Origin: JANXQZ01 sp038225555
GTDB taxonomy: Bacteria > Acidobacteriota > Terriglobia > Bryobacterales > Bryobacteraceae
Length of the DNA stretch: 64,000 nt
Direction of reading: 5' to 3'
Assembly (NCBI GenBank): GCA_038225555.1
Contig: JBBRRB010000033.1
Location: forward strand, 1 to 64,000
The translations under genes and the position numbers were made by a program. Below the pieces are notes generated by a model. It searched no databases, was not told the origin of the DNA, and saw nothing but the letters and a program-made list of their open reading frames with translations. Positions 55,813 through 64,000 of the stretch are shown here, piece after piece. Each line of letters starts with the position of its first letter. The stretch's first letter is position 1.

Positions 55813-58802
55813 CCGCGACAGTGTTGGCGGGCGATACCAGCTTGCCAGTGCAGAGCACGGCGGGCTTCTCGGCTGCGGATGGGGTCTGGATCGAACGCAC
55901 CGGCACCAATGAGGAACAGACGACCGTCGCGGGAGTGGGATCGACGTCGCTCAACGCGAGCGTGTCGATGGGGCACCCGAGCGGTTCCTTCGTGACCCGG
56001 AAGACGAAGGCTTGGCACGTGGCGCAGAAGCTCGCGAACATCATCAACACGGCTGGCGTTTCCGTTGCCGGCCGATTTGGCCCGGACCAGAGCGGCGTGA
56101 TTCATGCGCAGGCATGGGCAAGCGGACCCAGCGGTGGCGGCATCACTCTGACATTCGCGTTGGGCACCGGGACGACGGCGCGGTACGGAAGGCTCGGGAA
56201 CCTGGATCGCGTCTTCGTCGCCCACGGGCGCACGCTCAGTGGCGTCCCGGTTGGGAGCGGGCAGGGATTCAAGTGGAGCGCGGGTAGTGGAGCCAGCCTT
56301 CTATTTGCCAATGGTGACAACAACACGAAGTACCGTGTTACGCTCGACTTCACGCAGCCGTTGCTCGACAAGCTCCGCGCGGTGGTTCCGATGAGCGATT
56401 GCCGGAAGATGTCCATGGTCTTCGCCCCGCGATTCGAGAACGTCGAGCGAGACCTCCAGGACGGATGCTTCCTAACCTCCGGTGTGGGCACCTCCGCTTC
56501 CACCTGGACGGTGGACGACACTTCGAAGCTCACCGGAGGCCGGTATTTCATCGGCACGCCCGATCTGGAGGAGCGCATTCAACTCCTCTCCGTGGTCTCG
56601 TCCACTCAGATCAATGTGTCGCGCGGCTTCGAAGCATCGACGCCCGGCGCGTGGTCGGTGGGCGCGCGCCTCATGAAGCTATCTCCTCTCTCCGGCTTCA
56701 ACGGCGACGTCGAATGGGGATGCGCGATCTCGAACATCACGCTCACCGGCGACGGCAGCCTGAAGGTCGGCGGCGGGTCGGATCGGATCGAGGAAGCCGA
56801 CCCGCGCTGCAAGTACACCGGCTTCTGGGAGGACTACAAATACTCAGGCGGCTTCCCGTCGCAGTGGTGGAGCAGCGGCCACGCGAAGCGGTGCGCGCCC
56901 GCCAGTTTGCTGGACGTTCGCAAGGTGGTCCTGCGGTACTCGTACTCGCGGACGCACGATCTCTATCTCGGATCGTTCCTCAACACCGACTGCGGAAAAG
57001 TTAGCGTCTCGGTCGATGGTGTCGCGACCACGCATGATCTCTACCTGAACGAATACGGCGGGACCACGGCGAATCTGAAGGTGCGCGGCGGCGTGGCGGC
57101 GGGCAACCACGCCGTTGAGATCGCCGCCCTGTTCGACAAGAATGCAGCGAGCACCGGGTACTACTTCTATTTCGATTACCTCTGGCCGCTGGAACCGCAG
57201 GACGTTCCGGACGCGGCGCAGATCTACACCGACGTGTCCCTTGCCATGGACTTCGACACCGACCACGGCTACAAGAAACCTCCGGCCTGGCATCGCTGGC
57301 AACTCCAAAAGCTCGGCTTCAAGGGCCACGCCGATGTCTACATGGGAGTGTTCTGGAACAACAAGCGGCGGCGCATCAACGCCACCTACCCGTATGCCAC
57401 GGTGGTGTTCTCCGGCACGCCCGTTGCGGGCGACGTTGTCTCGTTCTCGATTGGCGGGACCACGATCAATCACGCCATCGGCTACGGCGAGACGCTGCAG
57501 GGGATCGTCTCCGACATGCGCGCGATCATCAACGGCCTCTTTGCCGGCGTGTGGGCCGACGATAACTTCGGATCGAGCACGACGCTCCGAATCCAGTCGA
57601 AGGCTCCCGCGTGGACGTACACCGGTGTCGCTGTAAGCGCCGCCAACTCCGTTACGCTCACACTGACCAACAACCTGGGCGCGGCGGGTGCCGAAGGCGA
57701 TTGGGAAATGATCGACGCCGTCTCGCCGGTCATGACCGAAGGCGCCCGGAAGTGGATTCGCGATCTGGCCACCGAATTCCAGGCTGCCGCGATCAAGGCG
57801 TCTTTCGCGTTTTCGATGGAGTGCTATCTCCCTCCGGCTGCGATGCGCGCCAAGTATCTTTCCTACTCGGGCGGCGTCGTGTCGCCAGGCCTGGACGTGG
57901 ACCTCGGTGTCCCGTCGCACCAGATGCACTTCGGCACGCGCGTCCGGATGTACCTGCGCCAGATGTACAAGGAGTGCGCCGACCAGATCGAGGCCGCGGG
58001 CCTGCCGGTGGTGCTCCAGTTCGGTGAGACGCAGTGGTGGTATTTCGACGACAAGCAGCAGGACGCGAACGGCGGGATGCCCTACTACGACCAGCAGACC
58101 ATCAGCGATTTCGCCGGAGCCAAAGGCCACCAGATCTGGCCGTTCCGCGCGAACACGGATGATCCGGCTGGCGACCCGGCGCACCCCAGCGAAACCGCCG
58201 ACTTCCTGCGCGACCGCATCTGGGCCTACTGCCAGGATGTGATCACGTATGTCCGCTCGTACCACCCGACCGCCGTGTTCGAGTGCCTGTGGCCTCTCGA
58301 CGCAAACCAGGGCGCGCCGAAGCTCAGCACGAAGTTCCGCGCGCTCAACTTCTATGTGAACCTGCCCAACGAATGGAAGAACTCCTCGTACGGGATCAAG
58401 TATTTCCGCTGCGAGGGCTTCGACTACGACGTGTGGCAGAAGAACTCGAACCTGATGAAGCAGACCATCACGTTCGCGACAACTGCACTCGGCCGACCTG
58501 CTTCGGAGTGCATGTTCCTCAGCGGGCTGTACGGCCCTCCGGACCCGCCCATGGCGCAGGCGTACGGGCTGTGGCTCCCGCTGAAGCTCTACTCATTCTG
58601 CTACTGGGCCTTCGATCAGTTCTGTCTGAACTCCCGCCCGGTCCCGCTCGAAGTCGCGGGGCAGATGCAGGTGACCAGCGCGACATACTACAAGCCGCTC
58701 GCCGCGCGTGCGATGGAGTCGGTGATCGCGGTGCCGGTGGGAGCGGTGGCCGGCGGCGCGCTCAATCGCTTCGAAGCTAACACGAGGAAGTGCAATGGCT
58801 AA
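55809..58802 (+). CDS. Large tail protein with TIM-barrel glycosidase-like region
   Basis: 997 residues from TTG 55809, intact. N-terminal beta modules (AGDTSLPVQSTAGFSAADGV, repeated in spirit at about 235: TSASTWTVDDTSKLTGGRYF) resemble phage fibre anchor folds. From about residue 475 the sequence looks like a (beta/alpha)8 hydrolase: DFDTDHGYKKPPAWHRW, GHADVYMGVFWNN, IKASFAFSMECYLPP, LPVVLQFGETQWWYFDD and FECLWPLDANQG. Acidic residues at strand ends (FSMEC, FGETQ) are candidate catalytic positions. Gene-transfer-agent and phage tip proteins with TIM-barrel domains act on cell-wall or capsule sugars, so a polysaccharide-degrading or binding role is inferred. It overlaps the next gene by 8 bases. 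Confidence 0.7.
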   Translation: MTATVLAGDTSLPVQSTAGFSAADGVWIERTGTNEEQTTVAGVGSTSLNASVSMGHPSGSFVTRKTKAWHVAQKLANIINTAGVSVAGRFGPDQSGVIHAQAWASGPSGGGITLTFALGTGTTARYGRLGNLDRVFVAHGRTLSGVPVGSGQGFKWSAGSGASLLFANGDNNTKYRVTLDFTQPLLDKLRAVVPMSDCRKMSMVFAPRFENVERDLQDGCFLTSGVGTSASTWTVDDTSKLTGGRYFIGTPDLEERIQLLSVVSSTQINVSRGFEASTPGAWSVGARLMKLSPLSGFNGDVEWGCAISNITLTGDGSLKVGGGSDRIEEADPRCKYTGFWEDYKYSGGFPSQWWSSGHAKRCAPASLLDVRKVVLRYSYSRTHDLYLGSFLNTDCGKVSVSVDGVATTHDLYLNEYGGTTANLKVRGGVAAGNHAVEIAALFDKNAASTGYYFYFDYLWPLEPQDVPDAAQIYTDVSLAMDFDTDHGYKKPPAWHRWQLQKLGFKGHADVYMGVFWNNKRRRINATYPYATVVFSGTPVAGDVVSFSIGGTTINHAIGYGETLQGIVSDMRAIINGLFAGVWADDNFGSSTTLRIQSKAPAWTYTGVAVSAANSVTLTLTNNLGAAGAEGDWEMIDAVSPVMTEGARKWIRDLATEFQAAAIKASFAFSMECYLPPAAMRAKYLSYSGGVVSPGLDVDLGVPSHQMHFGTRVRMYLRQMYKECADQIEAAGLPVVLQFGETQWWYFDDKQQDANGGMPYYDQQTISDFAGAKGHQIWPFRANTDDPAGDPAHPSETADFLRDRIWAYCQDVITYVRSYHPTAVFECLWPLDANQGAPKLSTKFRALNFYVNLPNEWKNSSYGIKYFRCEGFDYDVWQKNSNLMKQTITFATTALGRPASECMFLSGLYGPPDPPMAQAYGLWLPLKLYSFCYWAFDQFCLNSRPVPLEVAGQMQVTSATYYKPLAARAMESVIAVPVGAVAGGALNRFEANTRKCNG

Positions 58803-61172
58803 CTATCCGACCGCGATGGACGGGTTGTCCACGCTCTATTCGCCGGTCGATGCGTTCTCGACGAAGCCTCTCGAAACGACGGCGACCGCAGCCATCGGCG
58901 CGGGCGACTCCACCATAAGCGTGGCTTCCACAGCGGGAGGCTTCGCGGCCACATACGGCATTCTCTCCATCGACGACGAGTTGATCGTCTATACAACAAA
59001 AACCGGAACCCAGTTCACCGGATGCCAACGCGGAGTCTTCGGCACGACCGCCGCCGCGCACGCCAGCGGTGTCACGGTGAAGGCCAACATGGTTTCCGGC
59101 TTCATCGCTGCGCTCCAGTCGGCGGTGCTGGCTATCGAGAACGAGATCGGAACCGCTGCGGCGCGCAATTATGTTCTGAAGAATGGCGCGGCCACGATCA
59201 CCGGTCTGAAAACGCTCCAGGACGGCGCGGAGTTCGGCACCGGGAACAAAGCGGGGACCGGTCTGGTGCGGCTGCCCAACCTCGGCGCGGTCAAGTGGCG
59301 TAAGGCCGACAACTCCGGCGATCTCGGGATGGCACTGAACGCCAGCGACCACGTGGCGATGGACGCCATCATCGACTTCGCGGCGGGCCAGACGTTCGGC
59401 GCGTTCTCGTACCCGGATGCCACGACCACCAGCAAGGGCATCGTCCAGATCGACCCGGTGGGCGGGCTCGCTGTTGCAACAGGGGTGCTTTCGTTGGCGG
59501 CGACCGGCGTGGTCGCAGGAACATACCCGAAGGTCACCGTGGACGCCAAGGGGCGCGTCACGGGCGCGACAACCTTGGTTTCGGGCGACATCCCCGCCCA
59601 CACGCATGTGGCCACCGACATCGTTTCCGGATCGCTGCCATTCACGATCCAGAAGGCGGGAACGGCAATCGGGACGCGCCGCGCGTTGAACCTGATCGAA
59701 GGGGCGAATGTGACGTTGACGGGTCGCGGACGATGCAGGCAACGACCGCGTGAGCGTCACGGTCGCGGCGGCTGGTACAGCCAGCCACAGCCTCCTCTCC
59801 GCAATTGCATCCCGACACCGTGGCTGCCGCGCCGGTCCTGGGCGATCTGGTCGCGGCGGATGGGACGCCAGCCTGGGCGAAACTCGGGGGCAATACCACG
59901 ACCACGAGGAAGTTCCTGCGTCAGACCGGGACCGGATCGGTGTCCGCGCTTCCTGCGTGGGATACGCTTCTCTCCGGCGACCTCCCGACCCATACCCATG
60001 CGGAGTCGGACGTGACCAATCTGACGACGGATCTGACGAACCGTCCGATAAGGGGCGGCGCGTGGGCCAACTCGAAGACGGCGGTCATCAACTCCGCGGG
60101 TCAACTGGATGGCGCGGCCGGAACCGCGACGGACTGCGTGCTCGTGAATGGGACGAGCGCAGCAAAAGCGAATGCCGTTCACACCCACGCCGAATCGGAC
60201 GTCACCAACCTCACCACGGACCTTGCGGGCAAGGCGGCAAGCGTCCACACCCACGCTGAGTCCGACGTGACCGGGCTGGTGACCGATCTCGCGGCCAAGG
60301 CTGTGAAGGCTGGCGACACCTTCACCGGGACGCTGAGAGTCGGCGGCGATCAGGCCTATCTCGAATGCGGTCCGTACCAGACCGTCGGCGGTGCATTCGA
60401 GAACATGGCGAAATACTCCGAAGACTTCACCGTCGGGACGTGGGACAAGAACGGCGGCAGTTGCTCGGTGAGCGCGAATAGCACCGTCGCGCCGGACGGT
60501 AATCAGACCGCCGACACAATCACGGCGGTCACGACCACGCCGATCATCCAGCAACAGATTGCTGGCCTGTCGTCTGGAGGCCAGTACACGTTCTACGTGT
60601 GGGCCAAGGTCGCCTCCGGAACGATACAGGTGTCCATCGCCATCGTGGACAACGCCTATGCTGGCTACCTCGCGGGTCCGACGAGCATCACCCTCACGAC
60701 GGCGTGGCAGCGGTTCAAGATCACCGGTACGTTGGCTGGCGGGCAGACCGCACTCTGGATCGTCGTGCGCCAGTTTGCCGGGAACAGCGACAACTGGACG
60801 AGCGGTGTCATCTACCTGTGGGGCGCGTGCTTGCAGCAGGGCAACGATCCGAAGAGTGGGTACGCTCGGACTTGGGCGTCCCAAACCACCGTCGTCGCCG
60901 CTGGGATCGCCTGTGGCGCAGTCGTAATCTCCGCGAAAGACAACGCGGAATCCCCGCTTCGGATCTACGGTCCTGGCTCGAACCTCGCCGATCACAGGCT
61001 GCTGGATGTCACCTCCGGCGGCGAACTGATCCTGGCAGGCGGGACCGGCAACGGCTACCGCTTCGCGGAGCTGATGGGCGCCACCAGCCCGTCCGGGTGG
61101 TCCGGCGTCCTAAAAGTCAAAACGCCGGCGGGCGCCACGGCCGGCTACATTCTCCTCTATTCCAACCCGTAG
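58795..61172 (+). pseudogene. Tail fibre protein, frameshifted at about 59720 and 59800
   Basis: GAGGAAGTGCA precedes ATG 58795. Beta-helical fibre features: DDELIVYTTKTGTQFTGCQRG, SYPDATTTSKGIVQIDPVGG, VTVDAKGRVTGATTLVSGDI. Repeated HTHAESDVTNLTTDL units occur three times at about 59990-60290, and the end is carbohydrate-binding-like (AKYSEDFTVGTWDKNGGSCS, YLWGACLQQGNDPKSGY). Two single-base changes within 90 bases (after NLIEGANVTLT and near HPDTVAAAPV) break the frame; the ends are otherwise continuous. It would bind the host surface. Confidence 0.75.
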
Positions 61173-61192
61173 CAGACTGAAAGGACAAGCAC

Positions 61193-61543
61193 ATGAAATT
61201 GACGCTGGATCACACCCAGCGTCTGAACGTGCACGCGCTCCTGGGCGCGCAGCGGGCAGACGTGGGTTCAATTCGCGCGATCTGGGCCGTTCAGGACCGT
61301 ATCGCGCTCGACGCCACCGAGGAGAAGATCATCGAACTGAGGCGCGAAATGGTCGCGGGCCAGGAACGGGTGCTGTGGAACCCCGCGCTCTCGCTGGCGG
61401 CCAGAGAGTTTGAGTTTTCCGATCCAGAGGTTGCCAGGATCAAGGCCACAATCGAGACATGGGACTCGTACGAGGCTAACGCCGACCGGCGGTGGCTCCA
61501 ACCACTCGTCGAAACGCTGTTCTCGGCGCAACCTCTACAGTGA
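61193..61543 (+). CDS. Small phage protein after the tail fibre
   Basis: 116 residues with GAAAGGACAAGCAC before ATG 61193. Helical: LDHTQRLNVHALLGAQRADV, IWAVQDRIALDATEEKIIELRRE, FSDPEVARIKATIETWDSY. Pattern common in phage genes after fibres; function unknown. Last clearly phage-like gene in the window. Confidence 0.7.
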   Translation: MKLTLDHTQRLNVHALLGAQRADVGSIRAIWAVQDRIALDATEEKIIELRREMVAGQERVLWNPALSLAAREFEFSDPEVARIKATIETWDSYEANADRRWLQPLVETLFSAQPLQ

Positions 61544-61928
61544 GATCCCGTGGCCGATGGCCGTGAACGATCCGGCAACTGCAGGCTGCCACGGTACGTC
61601 AACCTGCCGTCGCAGTGAACGGCGTGCGGGGCTCCGGCTTCCGACGCATTTCTGATCGGTGGCTAGCAGTATCGGGACATCGACCACGACCACGACAAGG
61701 CAACGCGTACTACCCCTATCTGATGGGCCTCTATTTCGGTACCTGGCGTGGATGCCGGAGTTCATGAGCGCTAGCCGTCTCGGGCTTCCGGCCATCAAAC
61801 TCTGGGCCTACGACCACCTTTGCCTGTTCGGCTGGCCCGTCCCCCTGCCGACGACCGACGACCGCTCCAGCCCGGTCGGTTTCGGGGCGCTAGATGGTTG
61901 ACCACTGAATTGGGATAATGGCTCCATC
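61544..61928. other. Junction region, no firm gene
   Basis: About 385 bases between the last phage gene and the TIR-NB-ARC gene. Short frames include GNAYYPYLMGLYFGTWRG and FMSASRLGLPAIKLWAYDH in different frames, which may be remnants of one small protein, but none is convincing. The prophage right edge could lie here. Confidence 0.4.
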
Positions 61929-64000
61929 GTGGAGCGTGCCATGAAGCGCGACGCCAGCGCACCGAAACAAGTGTTTATCTCATACGCTCGGAAGTCAGCC
62001 AACGAACAGGCTAAAGCTCTGTATGAGGCTCTCGGTGGCAACGAAGGGCTCGCCTACTTGGATACCCAGAAAATTGAGGACGGGGATCGGTTCCCCACCC
62101 AGTTAGCAAATGCCATCCTTACCGCTCGCCTCTTTGTTGCCTTCGTCGACGATTCGTATTTCCGAAGCTGGTTCTGCCTCCGGGAACTCCGGACTGCGCT
62201 AGCTCCCTTCGACAGGCTGATTTGCAGTCCTGCAAGTCAAGCTGTTCAGAAGGATCGCGCTCTCGATCATCTCGTTGTCGCAATGCCCGAATTTGGCGGC
62301 GGCTCTGCGCTCCTTGAAAATCTGCCCGCAACGCTTCGTAACACTCACTGGCCGAAGGCTTCCGACACCGAAAGGCTAGTGAAATTGATTCACAGGGGAC
62401 TCCAAACCGTAAACGTAAGCATCGGTGACCATCTTCTTTCGAACGATGCTGAGGCCATACGTGAACTGCTCCTCGTTGAGACATCGTTGCCACCTCCCCG
62501 GCAATTGGTGAAGCCACATTTCCCGGGCAATCTCACTCCATCGTTGCAGGAGAGGTTCGTCGGTCGAGCCGATGATCTCTTCCGAATTCACTTCGCCCTT
62601 TCGACTCTGCGAGGAGAGCCAGCCCGCACGGCTGCCATCAGTGGAGCTGTCGAGGTGGCGGCGGCTTTGGCAAAACTCGCTTGGCGCTTGAGTACGTGTG
62701 GCGTTTCGGTTCCGCCTACTACCCAGGCGGCATCTTCTGGCTTACCGCAGATCAAGGAGAGGTTGGCCTCGAACTCCAATTTCATGGCATGTTGAGCGAG
62801 CTTAAGCCTACAACGCCACCTGTTGACTACTTTCGTCGACCTGGACGAAATTTGAAAAAGGAGTTAGCCGCGGCCCTGGACGAAGCGTGTGCCAACGGTC
62901 CACTTCTATATGTCATCGACAACTTGCCAGAACCCAGTTCCGATCAGCCGCGCCAACCGCTTGAACATTAATGTCCCTTATCCGGAACTGTGACTCTGCT
63001 GATCACGAGCCGTGCTCATCTCGCAGAATCTCACGTTCGCCCTATTTCTATTGAGACTCTCACCCGGAACGCGTCAGTGGCCCTTCTCACCGATCGGACA
63101 AACGTACGATCTCACCTTGGTGAACATGAATGGAGCGAAATTGCCGAGTGGCTGGGCGATCTTCCGCTGGCTCTTGAGGTCATCAATCGCGCTCTCTCCT
63201 TCAACTCGATTTCTCCTCGCGAACTGCTGGCTGTAGCCCGCACAAGAAATCCGGCCGCCGAAGTCGACAGGCAGATGGCCGCCCTTAGCGGCCACGTAGC
63301 GCTAGGCAGCCTTCGAGGTGTCGCCGAAGCGTTATTGATTTCATACCGAGCGATGTCTTCGACCGCGCGGCACGCGGTGCGACTTCTGGCTTGGTTCGCT
63401 TCCGCACCGATCCCTATAGACCTTTACAATGCGCTCGGCCCAGACATCGCCCAACCTCACGTCCGTGCGGAGTTGATCGGCCGTTCGATTCTAAGTCCAC
63501 CTGGCGAGCCGTCTCAAGGCGTGGATTTTCTGGGTTCCATGCATCGCGTGACAGCCGACTTCGTCCGGAGCTCAGTGCCACATCCGAGAACCGAGCTTCT
63601 GAGGATCTGCCGAGCTATCACGCTCACGATGTCCACCAATGCTTGCTACGACCCTCACCAATGGCGCTCTATCGACCACTGTCTTCCCCACGCCGATGGG
63701 TTCTTCTGGCGGGCAGTACAAGCTCGGCAGAACGAACGAGCCTCCACCACGGATCTGGCTAAACTATACCGGCGCGTTCTAGGCGGAGTTTGGAGGAAAC
63801 GCGATCTTCCTCTTGCGGTAGCCAATGTCGGCTTGGCTGTCCGAAATTATCGATACGCCCAGGGTCTGTGGGGAGATGCACAACGTTATTCGGAAGTTCT
63901 CGTCAACCACATGGCAGTGACATACGGGAACGACAGCGATCTTGCACTTCAATCCCGTGCTTATCTGGCGGACGTTCTTCGTCGAAAGGGCGACCACGAA
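61929..64000 (+). pseudogene. TIR-NB-ARC-TPR (STAND-type) protein, one frameshift and one stop, continues past the window
   Basis: Starts at GTG 61929 (or ATG 61941). The N-terminal TIR domain (about 14-90) has KQVFISYARKSANEQ and CLREL (E86 as catalytic candidate). A linker follows to FVGRADDLFRIHFALS. Near 62650 the frame shifts; the new frame gives the P-loop GGFGKTRLALEYV, FWLTAD and Walker B LLYVIDNLPE. A TAA at 62969-62971 then interrupts, and the same frame continues with TLLITSRAHLAE, EWLGDLPLALEV (the GLPLA-type motif) and TPR-like helices (LAVANVGLAVRNY, LALQSRAYLADVLRRKG) to the last base. The order TIR, NB-ARC, TPR is that of STAND signalling/defence ATPases. As read it is not functional unless the two changes are sequence errors. 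Confidence 0.78.

Larger units (their letters stand above)
27700..61543. mobile_element. Prophage: packaging, head and tail module of a lambda-order siphovirus
   Basis: Gene order follows lambda: terminase small/large, gpW, portal, S49 protease with nested scaffold, decoration protein, capsid, connectors, tail tube, chaperones with -1 frameshift, tape measure, gpM-like, gpL-like, hub, fibres. The left edge interrupts a host kinase gene at about 27.69 kb. The right edge is placed after the last phage-like gene at 61543 and is uncertain. No integrase, repressor, replication, holin or endolysin gene is visible, so the element is incomplete, or those genes lie beyond the window. Three internal junctions hold non-structural cargo. 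Attachment sites were not identified. Confidence 0.8.

Noticed and set aside
56844..58265. 473-residue minus-strand frame
   Set aside because: Antisense shadow of the 997-residue tail protein.
59990..60290. Possible CRISPR-like or tandem DNA repeat
   Set aside because: The repeats are protein-level HTHAESDVT units within the tail fibre, not spaced identical DNA repeats.
27700..61543. Gene transfer agent or tailocin instead of prophage
   Set aside because: Complete lambda-order packaging genes, a methyltransferase and cargo fit a siphovirus prophage better; not excluded without the right-hand flank.
61659..61901. 80-residue frame after the last phage gene
   Set aside because: No ribosome binding site, no family, and parts of the region look better in other frames.
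1..64000. tRNA or rRNA genes and CRISPR arrays
   Set aside because: None recognised by reading; a covariance-model search was not possible here.

Overview
The window looks like a chromosomal segment of an Acidobacteriota bacterium (Solibacter/Bryobacter-like; inferred from gene content, not proven). The non-phage part carries a TPR-rich PknB-type Ser/Thr kinase divergent from a TIGR02999-type ECF sigma factor, a PEGA-domain kinase remnant, a CarboxypepD_reg/TonB (Oar-like) receptor, a two-domain VOC protein, an acidobacterial-type regulator and small exported proteins. Base composition is high in G+C.

Region 1 (1-27.7 kb) is a scarred accessory region. It holds an ISAzo13-type transposase tail with a frameshift, a ClC antiporter fused to a TPR domain, an unknown two-gene unit (5.1-6.3 kb), exported proteins, a decayed IS630-like element with imperfect inverted repeats, an inverted kinase fragment, the kinase/ECF pair, an OmpA-domain protein, DUF3592 and DUF3617 proteins, a broken DUF3626 gene, an enolase-superfamily fragment joined to a truncated TonB receptor, a VOC gene, and a PEGA-domain gene cut off from its kinase domain at about 27.69 kb. 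Three exported-protein genes (starts at 7457, 14357 and 16405, minus strand) share an upstream bipartite element with an invariant 13-nt spacer.

Region 2 (about 27.7-61.5 kb) is the packaging, head and tail part of a lambda-order siphovirus prophage: ParB-methyltransferase, DUF3489, terminase small and large subunits, gpW, portal, S49 protease with nested scaffold, decoration protein, major capsid, connector and tail-completion genes, tail tube, tail chaperones with a canonical A AAT TTT slippery site, tape measure, gpM-like, gpL-like, tail hub, TIM-barrel-like tail protein, tail fibre. No integrase, replication or lysis genes are visible.

The striking feature is cargo placed between late structural genes. 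A PD-(D/E)XK nuclease-like protein sits between gpW and portal. A DUF4062-pentapeptide-TIR protein with an overlapping partner sits between the tail chaperones and the tape measure. A reverse-strand membrane/coiled-coil/TIR protein sits between the tail hub and tail fibre genes, inside a near-perfect 13-bp direct repeat. A fourth TIR protein (TIR-NB-ARC-TPR, broken) follows the last phage gene and runs off the window. This looks like a prophage-borne set of abortive-infection or superinfection-exclusion genes. The four internal cargo reading frames are intact, while many phage and host genes around them carry single-base frameshifts. That fits either prophage decay with cargo retained, or indel errors in the assembly.
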